Source of the DNA: Agelas oroides
Lineage: Eukaryota; Porifera; Demospongiae; Agelasida; Agelasidae
Assembly (NCBI GenBank): GCA_949130485.1
Contig: OX422201.1
Span: 4,004,516-4,068,515, forward strand
Direction of reading: 5' to 3'
DNA length: 64,000 nt
Made by a program: the position numbers and the translations under genes. Shown piece after piece: positions 46,459 to 58,325 of the stretch (position 1 is the first letter of the stretch; every line of letters starts with the position of its first letter). A model generated the notes under the pieces. The model was not told the origin of the DNA. It did not search any database and saw only the letters and a program-made list of their open reading frames with translations.

Positions 46459-48257
46459 GCTTATACGATATGTTTGTTTTTTATCGTACACAGTTTTATT
46501 TCATTTAAGGTGGCGGGGGAAGTCTTTCGGCGGAGGTTAACGAAAACATAAACTTGGGTTACAGTCAGGACCAGGGTTACTCCTAGTTTCAGGGTTAGGG
46601 TTTGCTTTAGGGCAATCTTGCTTTGCCTAATTTTAAAAAGGGTTTTAGTGGCTCATTAATATATTCATGAACCAAAAATTGCCACTCGATGGGCGCATCT
46701 ACACACTCACTCTAGGTAGCGTCCTATCCACCAATGTATCTCAAATCAATCTGTGCCAGCTTTTGTTCAGAGCTACTCTCAAAGTCAGGCTAGACTCATG
46801 TTTGTCACTACTCTTGGAATGGACAACTTTGACTGCACCAAAATGAACGCACATTTCAAAAAATTCACAGCTTGTCTACGGGAGTGGCTCATTCACGAGT
46901 GGAAGCAAGCATTACTAGCCCCACCTCTCCCCCTTATGTCGCTAAACAACTCACGGTTCTGTTCCACACACAACTCCTCTGGAGCTTTCTTCTCTACGGC
47001 AGCATGGTACCAACGATATATTGCGCATTCTAGTTAAAGCCCAGCCCGGCACTCGGAGCACCAGGCCACGGTCACCTACTAGGCTTGGCATACGATCGCA
47101 AGACCTGGGCCTACCCAGTGAGTCCAGTCTTGGCCACTGTAGCCTTTCTGCTGCTTCTAGACACAAGCTAGCTTTCACAAGCAGGCATTACACACTACTC
47201 ACAGCTACTGACACTACAGCACTCTACTAAAACTCCTCTGTTTTTTTTTTTTTTTTTTTTTTTAAGTCGATCTAAGCTTATCTTCAAAGTTCCGACCACC
47301 ACATGAGGGGTTCCGCCAGGCCACATCTTAACTAACTTAATTAAAAACTGATTATTGGATGTCAATGCCGACAGGAAATGGGGAAAATCCCCAATTTTAC
47401 GGACAGTGAACGGATGAAGACTCCCAAAACGAACTGTGCGCTAAATGTTTACAAAGACAAAGAATTCTATCAGCTTGGATTCCAGGTTTGTTGACCTTGA
47501 AAATGCAGGGTTTCCTGCCACCTTAATAGCATGGGGCTATTCATGATCACCTCTACTGCGGCCGCTTTCTGCTTTACGGTTATGGGATACGTAATGGGGC
47601 GCGGTCAACGGTTACTAACCGCGAAGCAAGCTGGGGCACACTGGGGCACGTGCCCCAGCAACTAGGGGCCGTGCCCCACCATGGAATCTACAGTCTTGCT
47701 CATGAGAAAAAAATTACGGGTTTACCCCAAATTTAGATTTTAACCCTCTATTTACGAGATTTAACTTCACCGAATTTCTGCATACAAGCAATGAAGCAGG
47801 CACGTCAAGGGAAAAGAGAACAAGTAAGCATGGTATCAGTATAGTATTAAAACTAGTCAGTATTGAATATCAGAGAAGGTATGCATTTCTGGCAGCTGTG
47901 TAGCTAGGAGGAAACAGACTGACATCACAGACCAGTGCACCTTCACAGCATATCATGCATATTAATCAAGGTGATCAGTATGGAGGCCTAAGTTTTGTGT
48001 CTCATGGGCAGCAACAAATCTTGAATTGTATTTTCTATTTCTATCCATGATCCTTAACTGATCAGCACTCTTGTGTTTGGTGCATAATTAGCAAACCTGC
48101 TGTGCAATGCTGTGGTGTGCATCTGTGCACTATGTTGCTGTACACTGCAATCTAACTATGCACCAAGGGTCAAACATTGTTGAAATTGTCGACGCTGTGT
48201 GTTGAAATCAGGCTTAAAAATGAACTATTTTATGTCTGTTCAATGTGTTCATGTTCC
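46459..48257. other. Stretch with poly-T and no supported gene
   Basis: 46753-47036 is an open plus segment (FVTTLGMDNFDC...) without family resemblance, ending in a T-rich tract at 47240-47263. The region 46700-47263 may be one retroelement-derived unit. Confidence 0.45.
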
Positions 48258-48435
48258 TATGCTAGAGGCAAAAATTCTCGGGCTGATATATTTTCAGACC
48301 TCAGACTTCTAAGGTCTAAGCACGGTAGCAACTGTGTCAGATCATCAGAGCAACAAGACATGCTGGGGCTGGGATAGTTTTCGATACCCGAAACTATTGT
48401 AGTACGTGGGGTTAGAAAATCATGTCTGAAAATAC
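48258..48435. repeat. Dispersed repeat, inverted relative to 30663-30845
   Basis: Shared blocks include CTAAGCACGGTAGCAACTGT (reverse complement at 30770), AGCAACAAGACATGCTGGGG and TACCCGAAACTATTGTAGTA. Copies are about 17.5 kb apart. Confidence 0.8.
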
Positions 48436-48857
48436 ATATCCATGAACCATCCATGAATGGCCACTTTGACTACTTACTCACTTACTCTGACCATCCATGA
48501 ACCATCCATGGGTGGACACCTTGCCTGAATATCTATGGATGCCACAGTTACTGTGTCCATCCATGGATGGACACCTTGACTACTCACTTACCCTACTCTG
48601 ACCATCCATGGACCATCCATGGATGGACACCTTGCCTGAATATCTATGGATGCTACAGTTACTGTGTCCATCCATGGACCATCCATGAACCATCCATGAA
48701 CCATCCATGGATGGACACCTTGACTACTCACTTACTCTACCCTGACCATCCATGGACCATCCATGGATGGACACCTTGCCTGAATATCTATGGATGCTAC
48801 AGTTACTGTGTCCATCCATGGACCATCCATGGATCACCCATGGATGGACACCTTGCC
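48436..48857. repeat. Minisatellite built on CCATCCATGGATGGACACC
   Basis: Units alternate TGAATATCTATGGATGCYAC and TACTCACTTAC spacers with runs of ACCATCCATGG. It is open in one frame but clearly low-complexity. An oppositely oriented array lies at 51345-51650. Confidence 0.9.
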
Positions 48858-50193
48858 TAATGTACTTTTTTATGTCAGAGTATCTGTGAATACCAAAGAC
48901 TTTAAGTCAATGATGATACATAGTAGAATGACACTTATCACAACATCTTACATATGCATTTAAAGCTGTAAGTGATTGTACATTTATGTTAAGTAAAAGA
49001 GAAAGTGATACAAGTGATGCAAGTGTACTTAGGCAATCATGATAATAGCTTCCCACAGATTTCTGTGTCAACATGCATTTGAAAGGTACCTCTTGCCATT
49101 TATATGTTGTAGTAAAGTAATCATTAAACTTTTTATCAACCACAAAAAAAGTGTGCAAAGAGAAGGAATTCAATTTGTTACAAATTCTAATAAGAGACTG
49201 TGGTGGAAAACAGCATTACTGGTTGGTAAAGACTTAACACTCTACTAGTGTCATTTCCTTTATTGGACTAAACTTTTCCCACTGCTTATGCACAAAACTA
49301 ACTGCTAGCAAACAGAAAGCCAAAACATGCAGCACGCGAAAGCCTTCCTCAGATTCAGTACCATCTATAAAGCTGGTATGACAACACAAAAACTCCAACA
49401 ATAGTAAGTATGAATATATGTACAAGTCCAGTCAAGCTCACTAAAAGAATGCATCACAGTTCTGATGACACCATTGGTCTGTGTGGCCCTTAAAATAAGT
49501 CTTGTCAATTACTATGTTTAGTGTGGCAAAGTGTACAATGGTTAATGTTTGGCTGGCATGTCCGGATTGCTGACATACTTCATGAACTCTATCTGTGACA
49601 TTCTGTATTGCGTAGTTCATACTATGGGAGTGATGAAGTGGCTATATGAAGTATGCAGTCATAAATACATTCCTCCATGAGAACAAAGAAGCAACAAGCC
49701 ACATTCATAAGTTTGTGTTAATTGTATCATAAACAATTGTGGAACCTGGTGTGGATAGAAATGGGCATATGAAGTTCAAGCAGAAATTCTTATGCTAAAT
49801 GTAATAGGGGTCTTAACCTAGAGCCATTAATTCACATGCCCATTTATAGTAAAACCTGCGATTTAGACTACGCACCAAACAGCTAATGATCATCACCATT
49901 GTCCCACAAGGCCATACAACTCAAGTGATATTATGTATGATTTGTTATTTTATACACCATTTCTGATGCTGCCATAACTGATGTAGCTTGCTTGGATTAG
50001 GACCATCTAAGAGCTAGAGTAAGCCGTAACTACCATGTACGATGGAACATTCCTACATAAAGCCAAAGCCATGAAAGGACTCACCTATATATCAAAAAAA
50101 GTACCGATCATTTAGCCAGTGCCAAGATATCTGAAGCCCAATGTCCTTAATTCTACTCTACATCTGATCCTGCTTTTCATCACCACAGCTCTC
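48858..50193. other. Stretch without supported gene
   Basis: AT-rich; only short ORFs, no splice-consistent chain, no repeat recognised. Confidence 0.5.
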
Positions 50194-50197
50194 TTAA

Positions 50198-50991
50198 GGT
50201 AGGAAAACCTTGAATCATGTGGACGGATGAATGGGTAAAGTCAAAGTGTACAAAAAAGTTTGCACCAAACTACCTGATAATGAAAAAAAAAAAAACTCAC
50301 CATCTGCTAAAACAAAATTTGCACCTTCTCCAAGGCTCCAGCATATCATCAACACACAAACACAGCAACTCAGGGCAACTCAGGGCAATTAAGGCATGGG
50401 ATTTAATTTTCACGTAATTGCAACCTAAAGCTCACGTGACTAACAGAAGTGGGCGTAACTGTAAAATGTGAGCGAGATATTGTGACTTTCTACCTGTGTA
50501 TCTAGTGTAAAAATGACAGTCCCGTGCCTTTCTTCGCCTGAGAATTTGGCTATATTGGCTTTAAAGAAAAATTCAACACCCCCACTCAAACCAACCACAA
50601 CTGAGCCCACTTTCAGAAAGCTCAACTCACACCCTACAAAACTAGGTATGCTTTTACCCGCTCACCCTTCAGGGAGTTATTTCCAAAAACCTACCCCCTG
50701 TCATTGACCCTAGAATGGAGCCAAGTTACACACATTTCCGCTAGCATAAAAACAGGCGGGGCCTACAAGCCCAAAAAGTCAGCTTTCTACAGTACCTTTT
50801 CCAGACAACTGTGTGATGACACATGTCTTCCAGGATGGCTCTCTGGCCTTCCAACACACTCACGAACATTCAAGCACAACTCCAGCAAGCTTTACACACA
50901 CAAATAGTGAACCATCACATCCAATGAGCTAGAAAATCTTTCTAGTGTTTCCTTTTTTTTTTTTTTCGAGGCGATTCAAGGTTTTCCTACC
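50198..50991. mobile_element. 794-bp element with 19-bp inverted ends and TTAA target duplication
   Basis: Ends GGTAGGAAAACCTTGAATC and its exact reverse complement are flanked by TTAA (50194-50197, 50992-50995). The interior carries A- and T-tracts (50283-50295, 50951-50966) and a 64-codon Pro-rich ORF without family resemblance. The termini differ from piggyBac CCC ends; Kolobok-group elements also use TTAA. Confidence 0.85.
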
Positions 50992-50995
50992 TTAA

Positions 50996-52540
50996 ATGCT
51001 AAGGAACATTGCTGATGTCATCCAGGTAAATTCCCCAAGAATCATTTTGCCATTTTGCTAATCAAAAGGGATATCTGCTGAATCTGCATGTTGTCCACAA
51101 CTGATACAATCTCTGTACCTGTACATTGCATGGTTTTCAAGATAGAGCTGTTCTGCCTGCTTACTTCAGTAACTATCAGTGTACTTCATCACTGTATTAG
51201 CTGAAGGGTGTCAGGGAAAGCAGCTGTACCTCTACTAATTAGCACATACAAACCTAACAATACTTGCTGTATGGTGCTTCACCTGCTGTATGGTGCTTGA
51301 CTCGAGAACCTCATACCATAGACAGGAAGGGGGTGGGGGTGGAGGCAAGGTGTCCACACATGGATGGTCCATGGATGGACATAGTAACTGCATGTAGTAT
51401 CAACAGATACTTAGACAGAGGGGTGGAAGCAAGGTGCACATCCATGGATCATCCATCAATACTTAGACAGTTGGGGGGTAGGCAAGGTGTCCATCCATGG
51501 ATGGTCCATGGATGGATACAGTAACCGTGGCATCTATTGATACTTAGACAGAGGGGGGACAGGAAAGGTGTCCATCCATTGATAGTACAATGTAGCTATA
51601 TGGATGGTCAGAGTGAGTAGTCAAGGTGGTGGCCATTCATGAGATGGTCCATGGATAAGCCCATTGGCAACATACTTTGACATTATGGATGATATGGGAT
51701 TGTCCATGGCAGCACCTAAAAAACCCTCAATAAAAGTTATAAAGTAGATCTAATGATAACTTGAAGTTACCATTAGAACTCTGTTATCCTTGGTCCCAGG
51801 CTACTCCCAGATTATTAATGTCTGTGAATGGTGAGTTTATCTGAGTTATAGCTTTGTTTCTAGGTTACTCACAGCCATGTGTAATAATAGCATTTTCAAA
51901 GAAGCTGGATCAAATTTCCGATACCACCATATTGAGTAACTTAAGTGATGAATTATTGCAAGTCGTTGTCAATTAATTCTCTTAGTACTTCCCAACTTGG
52001 CAGAACTGATGAAAAATGCTCATGCCCAGCTGTCCATGCTCCCCAATGGAAACATCTGCTGATCTGTTGGCTTCATTAATATTCCTTGCCAAAAGGCATG
52101 TCTAGCAAAATAATCCAGGTAAGAATCGAGCACTTGTGCATCAAGTTCTCTCTTCATCACTAAACAAGGAATGGCAGCCATTGCACTTTGGTTGTGTATA
52201 ATGTCCTTTAGTTACACACTCTATAACTGTGTAAGCCATTCGACATTCCAGATGTAAACATGCTAGCGACAGGAATATTAAATCAAACCACCAGAGGTTA
52301 GACATTGAGGAGAAGCATACTTCTGGATGGAAGTGTCATTACTACTTGTAGTAACATTGCTGAAATTGAAAACAAGCCTTGTGCTTTCAGTGACACGTGA
52401 CTTCCGGTGCAGCTTCCGTGGCCAAGTATCACTTTTGCCTAGCCTCACCTTTGGTCTCTCGCTGCATAGGAGACTATTGCTGCATGGAGCTAGATAGCTG
52501 ACTTCTTGTGACTTTATAGTACATGACATTTGTATACACT
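50996..52540. other. Stretch with inverted minisatellite array
   Basis: 51345-51650 repeats AAGGTGTCCATCCATGGATG and ATACTTAGACAGAGGGG, the reverse orientation of the array at 48436-48857. No supported gene elsewhere; the small minus ORF at 52278-52529 is unremarkable. Confidence 0.7.
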
Positions 52541-52544
52541 GTTA

Positions 52545-52648
52545 AAAATGGGGTTCTTCATTACATCCCTGGAACACTACATGTTCCCAGTTATTTAAAT
52601 GAAGTTTTTTACTAACTGGGAATGTGGTGTAATGAAGCTCCCCATTGT
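52545..52648. repeat. Imperfect palindrome, about 100 bp
   Basis: AATGGGGTTCTTCATTACAT is inverted against TGTAATGAAGCTCCCCATT, with CTGGGAAC-type inner arms. It immediately precedes the RT fragment. Confidence 0.65.
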
Positions 52649-52649
52649 A

Positions 52650-53290
52650 TACTTACACTATGTTTGTTTGATTTATTTGTAAATGACTTACCTACATGTA
52701 AGCACTATGAAGATTGTGAACTCAGAGTTAGGTGTCATAATTATGGTTTTTCAGTACCTACACTGGTATGTGCAGATGATATTGTACTTATGGCTTCATA
52801 TCCCAATTAAGAACCTACAAAAACTACTGCATCGTGCTCTGAGAACAATTTACTCATTGATGCTGAAAACAAAAATAATGCACATTAGGCTCTCATACCA
52901 CTTTTACTAGAATGACCAAGTCTTGATTAGTGTCGAGTAGAGATTATGTGCTGAGAATCCACCACTTTCCTTTGACTTAGCTATAACGCTTCCCGGTGAT
53001 CTCCTAGCTGCTGTGCTACCTCATCTATACTGATATGTGCTCATTAATCCAATAACCCAGGTATTATACTCACTGCAGTAATCCATGCCAGTAATAGAAT
53101 ATAGTAAGTTGCTTAATTCCTTAGAATCCATACAAGGAAATGCTATGCGATAGTTTCTAGGAGTAGGGAGAAATTTTCCTATATATTGCTGCCCTTTATG
53201 GGGATGTGGAATGGATTCCTGTTTGGGCTTTTGCTGTGATAAAATGGTGGTTTAGACCAAGATTTACTGAGCGGTTTTGAATGAACATAG
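52650..53290 (+). pseudogene. LINE reverse transcriptase relic
   Basis: The frame encodes LFDLFVNDLPTC, then VPTLVCADDIVLMAS (the RT active-site block, CADD for YADD), then, frameshifted, SLMLKTKIMHIR (the KTK block). Near 53195-53270 a GDVEWIPVWA segment resembles the conserved tail downstream of RT. Multiple stops. It is distinct in sequence from the LINE at 42-46 kb. Confidence 0.65.
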
Positions 53291-54021
53291 CTACATAACC
53301 CCTGGCAAATTAAACCTGTTACCTGTACTTTATGCCCAGAAGATAGAATTTACAAGGCTTTATCCAAAAGTGAGTGCACTGTATTACATAGCACCACATA
53401 GTAGTGGGCTAGAAAGGAAAATATAACGTATAATTACACACATGTGCAAACAGTGAGTACCAGGCCTCTCTTTGGGGGGAGAGAGGGGCTTGGGAAGAGG
53501 CTAATGAAGTTCTTGCCTTATTGCAGCCATTACAAAAAGATAAGATTTAAACTGTTTACTTTTGTTGTCTGAAAGTTGACAGTATCAATTAAATTTCAGA
53601 ATTAATGTTGTCACATGACAATTGTAAGTTCAATTGTGTTATACATGCATCACAGTACGTTCACTTGGTGGCGTGAGCTGAGTGAGTAAGGACCATGTAC
53701 AATGTAGTTAGTAAATACTTCAGCAAATATATGATTTCCCCTGCTCAAAATGTAAATACAGCTAGCATATAGTTGAGTGAAGATTACACTGAACTTGCAT
53801 TAATGTACTAGGCACTAAAGTTATTTGCTATGGCATCAGTTGATGTGACTGCCAAACAACCAAGTTTAGTTTCCCTTGAATTTCTGGCTGTATGATATAT
53901 ATGACAATCTACATTAATATTGGAAGCATTGTCTGTGGATAAATCTATTATGACCTGCAAGGTGTATTAATTATGCTCATACTAGGGTGATACTTTAGCT
54001 AATAACAGCTCATCCCTACAG
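53291..54021. other. Upstream region of the next gene, nothing recognised
   Basis: Probably intron or 5' region of the gene starting by 54022; upstream exons were not found. Confidence 0.4.
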
Positions 54022-55210
54022 GTGGCTAGCTACCCAGGAAGAACCTACTTACCTGGCTACACCACTTGATCTATATCTCAGAGAGAATGACCAGGTGGTA
54101 GGTTAACGTTGTGTTTACCTTGGTCAGGGATGTTTAAGCAAGGTAGAGCTTCAATCTTAGACATTGATTCTTATTGTGTACAGTTAGTGTGCTGGTATTA
54201 ATGTGTTCTGTTTCCATTCTCTTCCACAACAGCTGTTCCCTGTATTCCTCTTCATTTTCCAACTTTAGTTCCAAGATCTGTGCATACTATGGCTAATTTT
54301 TCATCCAAGAATGTGGAATCTAGTGACGCCAATTATTTTTCTCTTAGCAACTGGAAGCAGATGTCCGTGGAGCTGTTTTAAGCTTTGCTGCCTTTTGTCC
54401 CAGAAGGGAGGTGGCTGTTGTCCTGGAGTATGGTAAAGCTTCAAAGTGTGTACCACTTGCACTTGCTAGAGCTTTCAGAAAGGTTAAAAAAATACAAGGT
54501 GTGTTGCTACTATAGCTAACAGAAATAAGGTGATACCTTATTTTCCTGGCACAGGTCATTCTGGTAAACTTCCAATACAGATACAAAAGCCATGGCAGAT
54601 GTGTTACAACATGGTGGTAAATTATACAGAAATGACCCTCCATCCTTATGCTGTCCTCGACCAGGATCCTGACCAGGTGAAACTTAACTACAGTGTGCAC
54701 AATTGTGTGGGTTTTAATGTACGTATTTCCTATATACAGTACAAGGAATTTACTGATGAGATAAAGTACATTTGGAAAGGGCAAGCTCCGCTTCCTGCAA
54801 CCAGTGGTCTGAAGGTGTCAATGGAGTTTGACCCAACCACTGTTAAGCTCCAGGATGACGTCAAGGTGGAAGTCAGTGGAGCAGCTCCACCCACTGGACA
54901 AGCTACATCACCAGGACCAGCTCTGCCCATTGGACAAGCTACATCACCAGAACCAGCTCTGCCCACTGGCCAAGCTACATCACCAGGACCAGCTCTGCCC
55001 ACTGGACAAGCTACATCACCAGGACCAGCTCTGCCCACTGGACAAGCTACATCACCAGGACCAGCTCTGCCCACTGGACAAGCTACACCACCAGGAGCAG
55101 CTCCAACCACTAGACAAGTTACACCCTCTAGAAAAGCTTCACCTCCAGATATATGCTGTAACAATATAGAGTATTGTTGTCTTACGGCACATAAGTATAC
55201 TACGCATTAG
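54022..55210 (+). CDS. Unrecognised protein ending in 12-residue tandem repeats (3' exons)
   Basis: Exons 54022-54094, 54348-54498 and 54555-55210 (TAG) chain in phase with good GT-AG sites. The product reads WLATQEEPTYLATPLDLYLR, then EADVRGAVLSFAAFCPRREV, then GHSGKLPIQIQKPW, then a probable beta-rich segment (LNYSVHNCVGFNVRISY), then about six GQATSPGPALPT repeats and a Cys-containing tail (DICCNNIEYCC). The repeats are Pro/Ala/Thr/Ser-rich, like linker or mucin-like segments. Upstream exons are missing. No family is recognised; phase agreement across two introns and a 218-codon final exon support a real gene. Confidence 0.58.
54890..55110 (+). repeat. 36-bp coding minisatellite, about six units
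   Basis: Unit CCCACTGGACAAGCTACATC followed by ACCAGGACCAGCTCTG. It is open in the coding frame, in a second plus frame (LDKLHHQDQLCP) and on the minus strand (VGRAGPGDVACP), as expected of a 3n-length repeat without stops. Confidence 0.9.
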
Positions 55211-55792
55211 TAACCAACAAGTGGGAACTGTAAGATTGTTAGCCTGAGTAAGGCATGTAGTCTCATGGCTCATACACACAATCATGAGAATACTCAGGCT
55301 GGGCATCTACTGGTAGATCAAGTACCATATAGCTCTCTGTTCTAAGCCTAGAGAAATAAGTGTGCGGTCTTGATGCAGACTGAAATCCACTAACACGTGA
55401 CATACAGTGCTTACCAAACTTGAATTGACCATTTGATTGAGGGTTATGAGGAGTATATGTACATTGATGATGGCTAACCTAGTAGATTTGTTGCTTTTAT
55501 ACCTCAGACTATATTCGTGAATGGCACACTTACTCGTAATGAGCTAATTGTTAAAGCAGTTTTCTCACCCAGCTAAAGTATTCTCTTCACACCTGGACTT
55601 GCTACACTAGTGGCCACAGAGCTCAGTGATTATTGCTATGAACACATGTATAGTTCACATACTTTGTGCCATTAGCATGGCAGCCATCTAACATCAACAG
55701 CAAAAGTATATTATATCAACCAAACATGCAATAATGCACTGTACCTACAGATTGTTACATAGTTTCCTCCTGGACATGTTTCACCCCTTCAG
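55211..55792. other. Spacer between two exon groups
   Basis: A short hairpin of TAGTCTCATGG...-like type lies at 55258-55300. Nothing else recognised. Confidence 0.4.
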
Positions 55793-57136
55793 GAGAAAAG
55801 AGTGATTTCATTGTTGTCTGTCCGATCGAAAGGGAAAAGAAATATGAAGTGTCTGCTAGTAAGTCATGGTTCTTAAATGTCCTTGTATTTAAGGCAGCAT
55901 ATGGCTGTATGCAACACACCCAGGCTAAGGAAGAGGAACTGTTCTTGTAGATCCTAATATGTGGCAACTGCAACCTGTAGTGATTAGCTTCACACTAAGA
56001 AGGACCTCAGAATCAGTTAATCAGTTAAAAAATTTGCAAAGAATATTTGCTGAGCCAGGTATAATATAGGCTTCTGTATCCTAGTCACTGTAGCCACTGC
56101 ATGACAAACTTCATTGGTTGTACATTTTTATGTACAAATCAGTTCAGTAGTTTAGTGGTTTACTCACCTCCAGCCTACAACCATTGATGAATAAACCACC
56201 GAACTAGTGAGTTGTGGTGTAAATTGACTACAATGATATTCCGTTCCCCCACAGCTACCCTGTTCTTGGACTACTTGGGCAAGGAAGGATGTCTTTCAGA
56301 TCAAGCATTGCTACTTTCAGTCAACCCACGGACAGTTGGTGGGCAAAATGTCCAGAACAAGTTCTCTGAGTATAAGCCACCTGATCAACAGAAGGGAGTG
56401 GGGTAGGTCAGAAGAGTTCTCACTCCCAGACTCAATCCAGTGTCTGGGAATGAGACTGGTCACAAGTCTGTATGCATAGTGAATTTACCTGTCATTCTTA
56501 CAGTTTTTTCTTCATTTGTCACAATGACATAAATGAAATTAAATACGTAAAAAGATGTTAGGCATGCTGAAGTATACAAAGTTGGGAGGGATGATACCAG
56601 TGGAGTGTAGAACATTGTGGGGTTAATGAACTGTGGTGATTATCTGTATAAGGATATCTTGACATCTTCCTTGATCTACGTTCTGACCAGAATGACCTGG
56701 GCGGGCGTCTATACAGAGAATTCTTAGTGAGACCGGTTTGCACAGGTTCTTACATTTTTATAAATGAATAGAGATTCAAGCTGCTTTTATTTCTGAATTT
56801 CAGCTGATTTTATTCCAATTGCATGTTAGCATCCCAGATCTCTTGGCTGTAAGCTCCTTGTACTACAATACAAATTTTCTATTTCCTATATACTAGCAAT
56901 TGTAACTTTGTGTTGGCCAGTTGTCCCTTTCAATATGTGGATAACATAATCATTCATGGTAAGCAAATTCAAACTAACTGCACTAGACAACTTTTTTGTT
57001 AGTGAGTTATCTTGTTTCTCTGTTCACACATACACACAGCTTCCAGTTTCAACGTTGTGAATGCCAGCATAAGGTCACTTATACTGACACAACCAGACAG
57101 GGTTTATCCAAAACCTCCTATATTAATCTTGATGAG
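55793..57136 (+). CDS. Three phase-matched exons of an unrecognised protein
   Basis: Exons 55793-55858, 56255-56402 and 57040-57136 join (phases 1 and 2) into EKSDFIVVCPIEREKKYEVS, then TTLFLDYLGKEGCLSDQALL, SVNPRTVGGQNVQNKF and FQFQRCECQHKVTYTDTTRQ with a GTGTGT donor after INLDE. Neither the start nor the end is placed. It may be a separate gene or a continuation of the gene at 54.0-55.2 kb, whose last exon has its own stop. The donor of the second exon lies 12 bp before a 43-bp palindromic insertion. I do not recognise the family. Confidence 0.48.
56415..56457. mobile_element. 43-bp palindromic element with 9-bp target duplication
   Basis: AGTTCTCACTCCCAGAC inverted against GTCTGGGAATGAGACT, flanked by GGTCAGAAG (56406-56414) and GGTCACAAG (56458-56466), eight of nine identical. 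The left duplication overlaps the splice donor of the preceding exon (GTAGGT at 56403-56408). Confidence 0.7.
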
Positions 57137-57690
57137 GTGTGTGCATTATTGTTTGTTTTTCTTTTAGAAAGGGTGGTGGTCAGAGGTGAAGCTTTATTCC
57201 CATTCCTCCACTTGCATGCAGACTTTGTAGTATCATTCATTACGTGTTGCTGTAGATCTCACAACAGACCTCCACCTAACTTTCACTTGTAGTATACAGT
57301 ATGAGATGTGCAACCGATTTGATACGCGCTACAGTAGACCTACATCAACAGTGGCCATCCTGTTGTTCACTGGCTCTGCACTCTATGGGCTAGATTTAAA
57401 GTTCACCTTTTGTGTCCCAATTGCACTTGATGTCCTATTTATAATATGTGATCATGAATGCTTCTTCTAGTGCTGCAAGTCTAATCAACATCCTGAATAG
57501 TGCAGTCACAACCTTCTTCTGCAGTGTGGGAAAGTCCCCTGTGAGTTTAATTTCAGTCTCTATGAGAGGTGTGAGCCTGAAGAGATGGCAAGCTGTGTAA
57601 GCAGGATACAATTCAAGCCGGAAATTACCTGCGTTAAACTGGCATTGTGGGCAGGATATGACCAGACATGAACCCAAGGAATTGAGACTG
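57137..57690. other. Stretch without supported gene
   Basis: Open fragments only. The minus ORF at 57435-57677 is not supported. Confidence 0.4.
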
Positions 57691-57693
57691 AAA

Positions 57694-57797
57694 TGACTGA
57701 AAGTGAGACTGAGAGGCCAAGCCCAAATTGCATTTTCAGCACCTTTCAGAGGAAGACCAGGCTAATTTTGATGAAGCAACTAAGGCCTTGAAGGAGT
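57694..57797 (+). pseudogene. Possible LTR-retrotransposon gag fragment
   Basis: LKVRLRGQAQIAF followed, one frame over, by EEDQANFDEATKALKE resembles the capsid segment of Ty3-type gag proteins (LxxxLxGxAxxxF ... L). It is very short, frameshifted and without neighbouring pol, so the call is tentative. Confidence 0.35.
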
Positions 57798-58316
57798 GAT
57801 TGAGCCAGCCAGCAGAAAGCACTGGTAGGAAGCTGAACTCCAGCCAAGAAGGAGGAAGAAGGGAGAAAACAGTAGTCACAGTACCCTGCATCTATAAGCC
57901 CACCCACCTCCCCCTATCCCACCCTTCTTCTAGCACAGAAGCTATCTCCAGAGTCATGCAGTACATTGCGCCTATAGCTAGCGACATTTCACTACACAAA
58001 CCTCTGACTTATCTAAGTGTATGTTGGTGTTGCTTCAGTTGGACTGTGTAGGGCCAATCTGCAGTTTCTACCCCACTCTACCCTACTCTACAATGTCCCT
58101 ACCTGATTCTACTGGATTCTACCTGACCCACCCCACTCTACCAAACTCTACAATGCCTCTACTTTATTCTATATGCAAGCTAGCTGTACCCCACTACTGA
58201 AAACTTTAGTAGGTATACTGGCTACCTTTGCTATTACATATACTTGGTACATAAGCTATGAGGTCAGCACACATACTTTGCTCAGGCTCACCCTAATGAA
58301 TGATCATAATTATGTC
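57798..58316. other. Spacer with CTACCCCACTCTA repeats
   Basis: 58065-58165 repeats CTACCCCACTCTACC- and CTACAATGCC-like motifs. A GCTCAGGCTCACCC family end lies at 58270. Confidence 0.6.
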
Positions 58317-58325
58317 TAGTAATAC

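Noticed and set aside
48567-48860. 97-codon plus ORF
   Set aside because: Low-complexity translation of the CCATGGATGG minisatellite.
54730-55164. 144-codon minus ORF rich in Gly/Ala/Val repeats
   Set aside because: It is the antisense of the coding minisatellite; the plus frame has two phase-matched upstream introns.
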